Made by a program: the position numbers and the translations under genes
The notes under the pieces: generated by a model
The model's database searches: none
What the model was told of the DNA's origin: nothing
What the model saw: only the letters and a program-made list of their open reading frames with translations
Source: JAFGIG01 sp964397545
GTDB taxonomy: Bacteria > SDB-A
Length of the DNA: 64,000 nt
Assembly (NCBI GenBank): GCA_964397545.1
Contig: CAYNIW010000002.1
Span: 91,306-155,305 of the forward strand
Direction: 5' to 3'
Shown: positions 33,519 to 42,285 of the stretch, one piece after another
Layout: every line of letters begins with the position of its first letter
How positions within the stretch are numbered: the stretch's first letter is position 1

Positions 33519-34847
33519 ATGAATGATATCTTAAAAAACAAAATAAGAATAAAAGTCACAGGACCCGCTCAAAAGATCATTATTGAACTGCCGGAGGGAG
33601 CGGTGAAAGAATTCTCCGAAAAATGCGAATTCAAAAACGCCGGCGGCAGGATAACGATGAACGGCAGATATTTTCCTTCTATAGTGAAAATACCATGCGG
33701 ATTTTTCGTTGTCAGAGAGTTAATCGTCGGCGAATCATTCCATTGGGAACACAGAGAAGATCACGCTTTCAGGGGTTCGCTGGAAATTGTTTCCACTCCC
33801 GCGGGTCTGATTGCTGTAAACGAACTCCCGTTTGAGTATTATATAGCTTCAGTGGTGGGCTCTGAGATGAAATCGGAATGTCCAAAAGAATTTCTCATGA
33901 CTCAGGCTATTGTAGCCAGGTCATCGGCATACAGCATGTCGAAAAAACATCACGCCGGTGAATTTTACGATCTTTGTTCCGATGATCACTGCCAGGACTA
34001 CAGGGGCGTATTGCGTGAGACGGACAGAATATTGGATGCTGTAAACCGGACATCCGGAAAATTTCTTTATTACGGAGATAACATTGCCGACTGCAGATTT
34101 TCAAAAATTTGCGGCGGCCGGACATCTAAATTCAGCGACGCTTGGGAAGAGGAATCTCCGCATCCTTACATGCCTGAAAAATGGGATTGTCTTTCTGAAA
34201 GACCTGAGATTTCTTCTTTGGCCGGTTACGTCGGAAGTAATTTTTCCCAAGCTCTTTGTTCCCCCTCAGAGTCTGTCCCCAAGGGATTTGAATACGCTTC
34301 GAAGTATTTTAGATGGGAAATACCTGTCGCAAAGAATTCTGTTTCGGATAATTTAGCTTCTTGCGGATTGGATATAGGCGGTGTGCTGTCTGCTAAACCC
34401 TTGGCAATAACGTCTTCTTTCAGGATCGTTAAAATGAAATTTGTTGGGAAAAAAGGAGAATGCGCTGTATCTGGCGAGCTGAACCTGAGAAAGATAATGT
34501 CTCTCTCAACGCTTCCGTCGTCATCTTTTGTTCTTGAAGATAGAAAATCCGAATGGATCTGCAGAGGAGCCGGATGGGGGCACGGGGTCGGAATGTGTCA
34601 GATAGGGGCTTTGAATCTCGCCGCCGCAGGTTACGATCATGAGTTCATATTAGGTCATTATTTTCCGGGGTGCCGTATAGGCAAGGCATATGAATATCCC
34701 GATTTAGAGGAAAAAATCTGGCAGGAGAGAAGACCTTGTTACGAAAAAGCGAATTGTTACGAGATTCACAGATGCAAACACGGCAGGAGAGGGGACGGTC
34801 CTCAAAACTGCAAAGGTGATCCGTCAGTTTTTGATAAGGAGTATTGA
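33519..34847 (+). CDS. SpoIID/LytB-domain protein
   Basis: SpoIID-family protein of about 442 residues. The core includes LPFEYYIASVVGSEMKSECPKEFLMTQAIVARSSA, where the Glu of SEM matches the catalytic Glu of Bacillus SpoIID, and GAGWGHGVGMCQIGALNLA near the C-terminus. SpoIID is a lytic transglycosylase active on glycan stripped of peptides. The Cys-rich tail (RPCYEKANCYEIHRCKHGRR) is unusual. No clear signal peptide is present, which is odd for a wall enzyme. The start is uncertain: ATG 33519 or TTG 33510, neither with a good ribosome site. It ends next to the Slt-like start. Confidence 0.85.
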   Translation: MNDILKNKIRIKVTGPAQKIIIELPEGAVKEFSEKCEFKNAGGRITMNGRYFPSIVKIPCGFFVVRELIVGESFHWEHREDHAFRGSLEIVSTPAGLIAVNELPFEYYIASVVGSEMKSECPKEFLMTQAIVARSSAYSMSKKHHAGEFYDLCSDDHCQDYRGVLRETDRILDAVNRTSGKFLYYGDNIADCRFSKICGGRTSKFSDAWEEESPHPYMPEKWDCLSERPEISSLAGYVGSNFSQALCSPSESVPKGFEYASKYFRWEIPVAKNSVSDNLASCGLDIGGVLSAKPLAITSSFRIVKMKFVGKKGECAVSGELNLRKIMSLSTLPSSSFVLEDRKSEWICRGAGWGHGVGMCQIGALNLAAAGYDHEFILGHYFPGCRIGKAYEYPDLEEKIWQERRPCYEKANCYEIHRCKHGRRGDGPQNCKGDPSVFDKEY

Positions 34848-34848
34848 C

Positions 34849-37014
34849 ATGAAGATTTTTTCTGCAGCCTTTTTTACGGCGCTTTTGATGTTTTATCCCT
34901 TGCCCTTTTTGAACGCCGCTTTCAGTGAAATCGAAAATGCCCTCGCAGCCGGCGACGTCCTTCTCGCCAGAGATTTGTTATCCTATTCAAACGAGTTCGA
35001 CAGGTCATCGGCTGAATTCTGTATTTTAGCCGCGAAGACGTATCTTTCAATGAACGCCGTCGACAGCAGTTTTTTTTGGGCTTCGAGAATAGCCGACAGG
35101 GAAAAAATCCCTGTTGAGCTGGCAGGCCCGCTTTTCAGGCACAATAGTTCTTTCAGGGGGATATACAGCGATTTTACTGAGGCTGTTCAATTTTTCAACA
35201 CTGGAGATTATAAAAACGCCCTGAAAACATTCATCAAAGTAAAAGACACGGAAGATTTTCCGAAGGTAATGGAGGACTATCTCGATTATTTTCTTTTCTC
35301 CTCTTATATTATGACGGGAGATACTCTATCAGCTTTAATTCAAGGAGAACTTTTTTGTAAAAAACACGCCACAATACTTTTACCGCATGTTTCCGGGGAC
35401 ATGGCTCAGATATATCTCTCGAGAGGAGACTTGGATAAAGCGGCGTTTCATCTCAAAAACGCCTTCCTGGACGATGAAGAAAAATTTTTCGCGGCAAAAA
35501 TATTTTTAAGCCGCGGAGATTCGGAATTTGCCGAAGGATATTTAACTGAACTTCTATCAGCCTCCGGTTCATGGTCCGACAGCGCGTGGTCCCTCCTCAC
35601 CGAACTGGACAAAGCCGACACTTTGGCGAGATCGCGATCCCTTGAAAAAGACAGAAAATACGAAAGCGTAATCTCTCTGATCGGACCTTATGTAGCTTCC
35701 AATCCCTCAAATGCCGAAGCATCACTTATACTCGGCCGGGCTCTGAGGAGGTCATCGAGGCATCAAGATGCCCTTATCCATCTCGAAAGAGCTTCCTTGT
35801 CGGCGGCTCTCAGGAGCAACGCGCTTTACAATCTCGGTATGAGCTACAGGACTCTCGGCAGAAAAGCTGAAGAAGAAGCTATTTGGACAGCTTTCGTGAA
35901 AGAATTCACGAGCGGCAATCTTTATGACGATGCACTTATCTATTTAGCAGAGCTTAAAATCGCCGCCGGTCAGAAAAGCACTGCGATTGAGCTTCTCAAA
36001 AAAGTCATAGAATCTCCTCATTCAAACGATATGGTCCCAAAAGCTTCTGAGATGATATTAAAACTTCTCGCCGGAGATGAACTTCACGATTTTACGGTAT
36101 ATGTTTCTTCTCTCGAAGTTACGGAACGAAACGCGTCTCTTTTATACACGACTGCGGTGAAAATGAGAACTGAGGAGTCACACGAACTGTTTGTTAAAAT
36201 AGCGTATTCTTTGCCTTTGAGCGACTACGCGAGAAGGTCTGAAAGGCGCCTTTCGGAGAATATGCGTTTTGCTGTCCCTCTACCTGTGGATTTTTCAAAA
36301 AGCACTGAAGAGAGACTCTTAACGCAAAGAGTTGGCGACGAAACCGCGATGACCTGTGAAAGGTCTAAATACCTTTACGCGTTCGGACTCAGGACATGGG
36401 CTAGAAAAGAGATTGAATCCGTCCGATCCCCGAATCAGCGCGAAAAATTCCTGCTGGCAAAGACAGCTGACGTGGGGCTCGACAGATACAAAGCCATAGT
36501 TCTCGCGTCTTCAGTTAAAAACAGCATTTCGGGTTCATGCCCTTCAGATCTTTTTTTCATCATATACCCTCAGGCTTTCAGGCTTGAAATTGAGAGGGTT
36601 GCGCGCGCTTTTTCAATAGATGTCCATATCCTGCAGGGACTCGTGAGGACTGAGAGTCTTTTCGACGAAAATATAAAGTCCTGGGCCGGAGCTGTCGGGC
36701 TCGCACAGCTCATGCCCTCAACAGCGTCTTCCGTCGCAGCCTCTCTCGGAATAAGCTCCTATTCGCTTACAAATCCGCGTTCAAACCTTATGTTCGGAGC
36801 TAAATACTTATCGGATCAAGTCTCGAATTTCAAAAAAATTGAGATAGCATTAGCTGCTTATAACGCCGGTCCCGGGAACGCAAGAAAATGGGTGTGCTCC
36901 GGCGGTGAGGAGGATTATATTTCAAATATTGGATTTGCCGAGACACGTCTTTACGTGCCGAAAGTTCTGACGGCGGCGTGGATCTATGAGAAAATAGAAG
37001 GGAGAATTTTTTGA
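34849..37014 (+). CDS. Slt-type lytic transglycosylase with long TPR-like region
   Basis: Periplasmic peptidoglycan-cleaving enzyme, 721 residues. The start at 34849 follows AAGGAG and gives a signal peptide (about 1-23). Residues about 30-480 are helical repeats, including TPR units such as YESVISLIGPYVASNPSNAEASLILGRALR. The C-terminal SLT domain has LVRTESLFDENIKSWAGAVGLAQLMPSTA with the catalytic Glu in RTES, and ALAAYNAGPGNARKW. The architecture resembles Slt70 but is longer. Together with the SpoIID protein it gives two different glycan-cleaving enzymes in tandem. It ends with a 4-bp overlap to the next gene. Confidence 0.92.
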   Translation: MKIFSAAFFTALLMFYPLPFLNAAFSEIENALAAGDVLLARDLLSYSNEFDRSSAEFCILAAKTYLSMNAVDSSFFWASRIADREKIPVELAGPLFRHNSSFRGIYSDFTEAVQFFNTGDYKNALKTFIKVKDTEDFPKVMEDYLDYFLFSSYIMTGDTLSALIQGELFCKKHATILLPHVSGDMAQIYLSRGDLDKAAFHLKNAFLDDEEKFFAAKIFLSRGDSEFAEGYLTELLSASGSWSDSAWSLLTELDKADTLARSRSLEKDRKYESVISLIGPYVASNPSNAEASLILGRALRRSSRHQDALIHLERASLSAALRSNALYNLGMSYRTLGRKAEEEAIWTAFVKEFTSGNLYDDALIYLAELKIAAGQKSTAIELLKKVIESPHSNDMVPKASEMILKLLAGDELHDFTVYVSSLEVTERNASLLYTTAVKMRTEESHELFVKIAYSLPLSDYARRSERRLSENMRFAVPLPVDFSKSTEERLLTQRVGDETAMTCERSKYLYAFGLRTWARKEIESVRSPNQREKFLLAKTADVGLDRYKAIVLASSVKNSISGSCPSDLFFIIYPQAFRLEIERVARAFSIDVHILQGLVRTESLFDENIKSWAGAVGLAQLMPSTASSVAASLGISSYSLTNPRSNLMFGAKYLSDQVSNFKKIEIALAAYNAGPGNARKWVCSGGEEDYISNIGFAETRLYVPKVLTAAWIYEKIEGRIF

Positions 37015-38444
37015 AAAGCCCGTTTCTGAGTTTTGTTATTGCGGAAAACCTCATAGGCGACAATGAAGATTTTTCAATCGAAAATTGCGGCGAAAAAAAA
37101 AGTTACGAAATACTCGGGTGCAAAGATTATTCGCCGGAAGAGGTAAACAGAAAGTTGAAAAAAGCAAGAGGGGAATGGTTTTCCGTTGTCATGCCAGGTG
37201 TTCACTTGAAAGAGAATTTTGTAAATATTGTCGCTCAAAGCAAAGCCCTCAAAGAAGACGCGGGTATGGTTTACGGTGATTTTGAAATGAACGGGAAAAA
37301 TGTCGAGTTATATGATTACAACGGCGATTGGACAGAAAGATGGAATTTCGGAAAACTCAGGATATACAACACAAAAGCGGTTTCGGAACAGGGCTTTTTC
37401 GACTCGAGGTTCCCGTCGGCATACAATTATGACATGCTGTTAAAATTCTGGAACAAAAAAAAAATTGTCAGAATTCCGCAGGTTTTGTATTCTTTCAACT
37501 CTCCTGAAAAAACCAATGCACTCAAAGATAAGCTTTTTTTCCCTGCGGAAGGAGATTATGGAGGTTTTTCTTACCTCTTTTATGATGACAATTTTAAACA
37601 GCAGGTAGAAAAATGTTTTGACGAATTCCTCGTCAGGCAGAATATCTTTTTCGAGTCGGAAAATTCTCAAATCCCGTCAAACGGCGTCGAATCCACTGAT
37701 TCTCCGAAAGTGGCAGTCGTAATACCTGTCCACAACAGGTCCGAAATGCTTAAAGATGCCGTTAAAAGCGTCATAAATCAAGACTTTGACGAATGGGAAC
37801 TGATAATTGTTGACAATTCTTCAGACGACGGGTCATACGAAACAGCGCTCAAATTCGCCCAAAAAGACAATAGAATAAAAGCTTTCAGGAGAGAGGACAA
37901 CAGAATATCAAAAGCGCTCAATCTCGGAATAAGAAGTGCTTCCGCCGGATATATTGCTCAGCTCGATTCAGACGATCTTTATACTCCTTCGACGCTAAGG
38001 AAAATGATTCAAGCCCTTGAAGACAATCCCGATGCCGGGATTGCTGTCAGTTATTACGATTTGGTGGACCAAAACGGCGAATCCATTGAAGAACTCGGAA
38101 TAGTAAAGCACGAAGAGTATTCGGTGAACAATATTCTGAGAGTGGACGGAGCAGGAGCGGTTCGTGTTTGGAAAAAATCGGTGCTCCAAGAGATGGGTTT
38201 TTTCGATGAGGGTTTTTTTTGTGATTACGGCGAAGATTACGATATGGTGCTCAAAGTCACTGAAAAATACAGATTGATCAGAGTTCACGAAGTGCTATAC
38301 CATTACCGAAGACATCCGGGCAACAGCGATGTCCTCAGAGACGAGTTGTTCAAACTCAACGCTAAAAACAGAGCGAGATTGAACTCTTGGATCAGGAGAA
38401 AAAAATTACTCAAAGGATCGGAAGATGAGACACTACTTTACTGA
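37011..38444 (+). CDS. Glycosyltransferase family 2, two GT-A-like domains, the first degenerate
   Basis: A 477-residue cytoplasmic protein starting at TTG (GGGAGA upstream, 4-bp overlap with the transglycosylase). The C-terminal domain (about 235-460) is a normal GT2: VAVVIPVHNRSEML, EWELIIVDNSSDDGS and the metal-binding AQLDSDDLYT. The N-terminal 205 residues look like a second GT2-like domain: KARGEWFSVVMPGVHL stands where ASAGYIAQLDSDD would be, followed by GFFDSRFPSAYNYDMLLKFW and IVRIPQVLYSFN, which parallel GFFDEGFFCDYGEDYDMVLKV and LIRVHEVLYHYR. This domain lacks the DxD, so it is probably inactive. Confidence 0.85.
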   Translation: MKSPFLSFVIAENLIGDNEDFSIENCGEKKSYEILGCKDYSPEEVNRKLKKARGEWFSVVMPGVHLKENFVNIVAQSKALKEDAGMVYGDFEMNGKNVELYDYNGDWTERWNFGKLRIYNTKAVSEQGFFDSRFPSAYNYDMLLKFWNKKKIVRIPQVLYSFNSPEKTNALKDKLFFPAEGDYGGFSYLFYDDNFKQQVEKCFDEFLVRQNIFFESENSQIPSNGVESTDSPKVAVVIPVHNRSEMLKDAVKSVINQDFDEWELIIVDNSSDDGSYETALKFAQKDNRIKAFRREDNRISKALNLGIRSASAGYIAQLDSDDLYTPSTLRKMIQALEDNPDAGIAVSYYDLVDQNGESIEELGIVKHEEYSVNNILRVDGAGAVRVWKKSVLQEMGFFDEGFFCDYGEDYDMVLKVTEKYRLIRVHEVLYHYRRHPGNSDVLRDELFKLNAKNRARLNSWIRRKKLLKGSEDETLLY

Positions 38445-39420
38445 GATCGCAGTTTTTGCTTCTTTAGCGTTTTTATTCTCTTGCATGCCTTCATACTCAG
38501 ATGAAGAAGCGGATTTCAGGCCTGTAGAACTTTTCGTTATAGACAGCATTCTCGGGACAGTTTCTTCGGTTTCTGCCGGAGAAAACGCCATGCTGATGGT
38601 TATAGACGCGCTGTCGAGGCAGTATCTTTATGCTTACGAGTTTTCCGAAGGCGACAGCCTTCGCGTAACCGAAAGAGGCTATATCGCGAGAGACAAATAT
38701 GGAGTCAGGGACGTTAAATTTTATAATGGATTGTTTTTCGTCGTGGAAGGGCTTGACGGTGTTCTTGTCGTCGGAAAAAACGAATCTTTTGAAGCTGTGG
38801 GAAGAATAACGGCTCCCGATACCGGCGTTATGTTTTTTGATGTTGCGGCGGGAGATGAAAGCATATACTGCGCCTGCGGAGAAGAAGGAGTGATAAAATT
38901 CAAGAGCAGACATGGGGCGGGAGGATACATCTCTTATTTTGCCGTGGACACAATCAGGTGTGAAGGCAGTGCTTCGCATGTCTCAGTTCAGGGAGATTTA
39001 ACCGCAGTCGGCTTTTGGGACGTAAAAAAAGTTTGCCTTTTCAAAAACGACAGTCTCACTGGAATCATAGAAGACCTTAAGGGGATTGCAGGACTGGCGA
39101 TTGACGGTGAGAGACTGTTCGTGGCCTCGGAGCAGGGAGGATTGCTTGTTTATGGAATTTCAGAAAGCGGCTCCCCTGAACTGATAAAAGAAGCCTCCGA
39201 GTTTCCGGCATACGACATCGAACTATGCGACGGCAAAGTATTTGTTGCTGCGGATATAGAAGGTTTGAAAGTTTATGATCTCAACGGCAGACTCATAGCT
39301 TTCTGCGATGAAGCATCTCCGGCGGAAAAAGTGTCATCATGGGAAGGACTTGTTTTTGTGAGCCATGCAATGCAAATTCCCAAAGGGTATCTCTGGATAA
39401 TCGAAAAGAAGGATTTTTGA
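38425..39420 (+). CDS. Lipoprotein with LVIVD-like beta-propeller repeats
   Basis: A 331-residue lipoprotein (FLFSCMPS, Cys20). The mature protein has repeated strands of the type GLAIDGERLFVASEQGGLLVYGI, DIELCDGKVFVAADIEGLKVYDL and DVKFYNGLFFVVEGLDGVLVV, as in LVIVD/YncE-like propellers. No catalytic motif is seen; it is likely a binding or scaffold protein at the outer membrane. It overlaps the glycosyltransferase end by 20 bp and has AAAGGA upstream of the ATG. Confidence 0.82.
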   Translation: MRHYFTEIAVFASLAFLFSCMPSYSDEEADFRPVELFVIDSILGTVSSVSAGENAMLMVIDALSRQYLYAYEFSEGDSLRVTERGYIARDKYGVRDVKFYNGLFFVVEGLDGVLVVGKNESFEAVGRITAPDTGVMFFDVAAGDESIYCACGEEGVIKFKSRHGAGGYISYFAVDTIRCEGSASHVSVQGDLTAVGFWDVKKVCLFKNDSLTGIIEDLKGIAGLAIDGERLFVASEQGGLLVYGISESGSPELIKEASEFPAYDIELCDGKVFVAADIEGLKVYDLNGRLIAFCDEASPAEKVSSWEGLVFVSHAMQIPKGYLWIIEKKDF

Positions 39421-39421
39421 A

Positions 39422-40051
39422 ATGACTTTCAGAAAGTATTTTTTTTTGACGATAGTACTTTTTTGCGGCTGCGCTCCGAGAAGTTCTTATGTCGGGCATG
39501 TCAGTGAAGTGTCAAACAGCGGTGTTGGGTTTAACTTTTCCCAAATGCCGGACTCTGTCTGGAAAGGCATAGTCAGAATCAACAGCCAATGGGTAGATAT
39601 TTCCGGCGATTTTTCCATGACGCACAGAAAGGCCGATTCTCTTTGGACGATTAACATTGCAGGACCTTTCGGCGTTTCCATTTTCAAGGCTCGAAAATCC
39701 CATGATTCTCTTGAAGTTCGATGGAAAGACGAAAATGATATCTGGCTTGAATACAGGGACTGGGAAAATACTTCCGGCGAACCTTTAATACCGTTTGGTG
39801 AACTTTTTTTCTCTCTCATCGCGGGGTATGCCCAGGGAGATATTGTTGAGAATAGAAACGGAAATGTTTTTTTGGTTTTCGAAGATATTCTATACGCTGT
39901 GACTGAACTTAGGGACGGATCCGCTGAGATGGCTTTGGTCGAGACAAACGGCGAAGAATACTTTTTTATTCTGAAAACCGCAGGCAGAGGCCGCATTTTA
40001 GAGACCGTTTTCAGGAGTGATTCGCTCGAAGCGGTGTTTATTTTCAGGTAA
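39422..40051 (+). CDS. Lipoprotein, LolB/DUF4292-like
   Basis: A 209-residue lipoprotein (LFCGCAPR, Cys17). The pattern VWKGIVRINSQWVDISGDFSM, then LWTINIAGPFGVSIFKARKS resembles the LolB/DUF4292 opening, in which a beta-barrel half binds lipids. If so, it could receive lipoproteins at the outer membrane, complementing the LolA-like protein at 12 kb. The match is by eye and weak. It begins 1 bp after the propeller lipoprotein and converges with the REC-HD-GYP gene with 4 bp between. Confidence 0.6.
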   Translation: MTFRKYFFLTIVLFCGCAPRSSYVGHVSEVSNSGVGFNFSQMPDSVWKGIVRINSQWVDISGDFSMTHRKADSLWTINIAGPFGVSIFKARKSHDSLEVRWKDENDIWLEYRDWENTSGEPLIPFGELFFSLIAGYAQGDIVENRNGNVFLVFEDILYAVTELRDGSAEMALVETNGEEYFFILKTAGRGRILETVFRSDSLEAVFIFR

Positions 40052-40055
40052 AAGA

Positions 40056-41033
40056 TTAAAAACCGTAAAGGGTTTTTATTTCGTCGTCTAGGGAAATTTT
40101 CTCAAGAGCTTTAAATACTTCAGAATCCCAGAAACCTTTGTTGACTTCTTCTTTTATGGTCTCGAGGCTTTTATCGAGTTTCATGGCGTTTCGGTATGGT
40201 CTGTTTGTCGAAAGAGAATCGAATACATCAGAAACGGATATTATTCTGACTGGAAAAGGGATTTTTTCGCCTTTCAGAGAGTCGGGGTAACCAGAGCCGT
40301 TGAGTTTTTCGTGATGCGAGCGGATAATTGAACGGAAATTGACGGTTGATTTCAGAGGTTTTAAGATTTCTTCGCCGATAAGCGGGTGAGTTTGGATTAT
40401 TTTTCTTTCATTTTGATTGAAAGCTCCCGGTTTTTGCAGAATGCTTTCTGGGATTCCTATCTTGCCTATGTCGTGAAGTATTCCGGCTTCCTGCATTTCG
40501 CTCTTTGTGGCTTCGGAGATATTAAAGAAATCTGCGAGTTTGAGAGCGACGAATGACACTCTTTGGTTATGTCCCTGAGTGTATGTGTCTCTTGCGTCGA
40601 TTGCTTTTGCGAGCGAAGCAATTACCATAGAGACATCTTCAAGTTTGTCCAGAAGCAGTTTAAATTTCAAGAATGATTTTATCCTGATTTTCAATTCGAG
40701 AGGGTTGAACGGCTTTGAGAGAAATTCGTCGGCACCTGACTTTATGGCTTTAAGTTTGTCCACAAGAGCGTCGTAGGCGGTGATGACGATCACCGGAATC
40801 AGCCTGGTTTCGAAAGTTGTCTTTATCTTGCGGCAGAGCTCTATGCCGTCCATTTCAGGCATAGTGACGTCCGTTATTATCAGGGAAGGTTTTTCCTTCA
40901 AAGCTATTTCATATGCTTCTCTTCCGTTAGAAGCAGACAAAAAATTATAATCTTCACCGCCGAGAGACATTTTGATTGTATTGATTATAAGTTCGTTGTC
41001 GTCCACGAGAAGAATGGATGCGTTCTGGGGCAA
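40056..41033 (-). CDS. Response regulator with HD-GYP output (RpfG-like)
   Basis: Probable phosphorylation-controlled cyclic-di-GMP phosphodiesterase, 325 residues. The receiver has DDNE near residue 11, the acceptor Asp in IIITDVTMPEMDG and the Lys in FLSKPFNP. A short helix links to HD-GYP with LHDIGKIGIPE and HHEKLNGSGYP. The start is TTG, directly abutting the TAA of the upstream aminotransferase gene. No kinase partner is adjacent. It closes the minus-strand run that begins at 51620. Confidence 0.92.
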   Translation of the reverse strand: MPQNASILLVDDNELIINTIKMSLGGEDYNFLSASNGREAYEIALKEKPSLIITDVTMPEMDGIELCRKIKTTFETRLIPVIVITAYDALVDKLKAIKSGADEFLSKPFNPLELKIRIKSFLKFKLLLDKLEDVSMVIASLAKAIDARDTYTQGHNQRVSFVALKLADFFNISEATKSEMQEAGILHDIGKIGIPESILQKPGAFNQNERKIIQTHPLIGEEILKPLKSTVNFRSIIRSHHEKLNGSGYPDSLKGEKIPFPVRIISVSDVFDSLSTNRPYRNAMKLDKSLETIKEEVNKGFWDSEVFKALEKISLDDEIKTLYGF

Positions 41034-42275
41034 TTATTTTCTCAATTCATCCCTGTTGTCGAACACTTTCTCCAAGGCTTCTGTGATATTCTTAATCCCG
41101 GGTTTTTCTGACAGAAGCATGTTTTGAGTTATCCAGACAGCTTCAGCTGAACAGGCTTTTTCAGTGTTAGGAAGGCTGAATTTATTAAAATCCGGAAAAT
41201 CAGTATTAAAACAGCGCTGGGGGCCGCCGCCAGGACCGAAATTATTCTCCGTGAAAACCGGCTGTTTATATACCGGCAGTGAATATCCAGCGCTAAGAGG
41301 GACTCCCTCAGCTCTTACCGCATCTACTATATCTGCTTTTGTGATATCTTCCCACTGCGAGTTGTCTATCATAAAAGGGTATATATGCCATGATGAAACT
41401 GAATCTTTTTCCAAAGAAGATAGTGTCCTGTAACCGTTCATCGCTGATATGACGCGGTCGAGTTCCAAAGCGTTTTTCTCTCTCAGAGACTGCAAAGAAG
41501 GATATCTTTCGAGCTGTGCGATGAGAACGGCGGCTTGAAATTCAGTCATTCTGTAATTTCCGCCGTATCTGTAATGGGCATACCAGAGACCCTTCTCGCT
41601 TCTGCCGCAGTTGCTGAGACTTTTTGCGATTTCATAAACTTCATCAGAATCGGTTATTATCATCCCGCCCTCGCCCGAACTGATGTTTTTGGAAGATTGA
41701 AAACTGAAACAAGCGGCTTCGCTTTTAGAACCGACGGGGATGCCCTTAAAAACCGAACCCCATGCCTGGCATGCGTCTTCGACGACAGCCAATCCGTGTT
41801 TTTGGGCCAGGGATTGGATTTTTATCAAGTCAGCAGGCCTTCCAGCGAAATGAACAGGCATGATAGCTTTTGTGTGTTCATTTATCAGCGCTTCAGCTGA
41901 ATTTATGTCGATGTTGAGTGTTTGGGGTTCAATATCGGCAAAAACCGGTTTTGCGAGTGCGTCTAAGACAGACATTGCCGAAGCTATAAAAGTATAGCCG
42001 GGGACGATAACTTCATCTCCCGGGCCGATACCGGATGATTTTAAAGCTATAGCAAGGGCTACCGAACCGTTTGTCACCGCGACAGCGTGGCGGACCCTGC
42101 TGAATTGGGAAAACTTTTCCTCAAATTCCCTGACAAAAGTTCCATGGAGGGAACCCCACTTTCCGCTGTCAAACGCGCGGAGCAGGTTTTCTCTCTCGGG
42201 ATTGCCATACACAGGCCAAATGGGAAAAGGTTCTCGCGTGACAGGATTTCCTCCGTTGATTGCTAATTTCGGCAT
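41034..42275 (-). CDS. DegT/DnrJ/EryC1/StrS family aminotransferase
   Basis: PLP-dependent sugar aminotransferase family, 413 residues. Features are KWGSLHGTFVREFEEKFSQF, EVIVPGYTFIASAMSVL, VEDACQAWGS and the PLP-lysine segment FSFQSSKNISSGEGGM. The start at 42275 follows AGGAGATC; a longer reading to 42353 would run into the peptidase gene. These enzymes aminate keto-sugars for surface glycans or antibiotics; the opening LAINGGNPVTREPFP resembles the AHBA-synthase/perosamine-synthetase-like branch. The exact substrate is unknown. It follows the M18 gene by 10 bp. Confidence 0.9.
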   Translation of the reverse strand: MPKLAINGGNPVTREPFPIWPVYGNPERENLLRAFDSGKWGSLHGTFVREFEEKFSQFSRVRHAVAVTNGSVALAIALKSSGIGPGDEVIVPGYTFIASAMSVLDALAKPVFADIEPQTLNIDINSAEALINEHTKAIMPVHFAGRPADLIKIQSLAQKHGLAVVEDACQAWGSVFKGIPVGSKSEAACFSFQSSKNISSGEGGMIITDSDEVYEIAKSLSNCGRSEKGLWYAHYRYGGNYRMTEFQAAVLIAQLERYPSLQSLREKNALELDRVISAMNGYRTLSSLEKDSVSSWHIYPFMIDNSQWEDITKADIVDAVRAEGVPLSAGYSLPVYKQPVFTENNFGPGGGPQRCFNTDFPDFNKFSLPNTEKACSAEAVWITQNMLLSEKPGIKNITEALEKVFDNRDELRK

Positions 42276-42285
42276 CTTTGATCTC

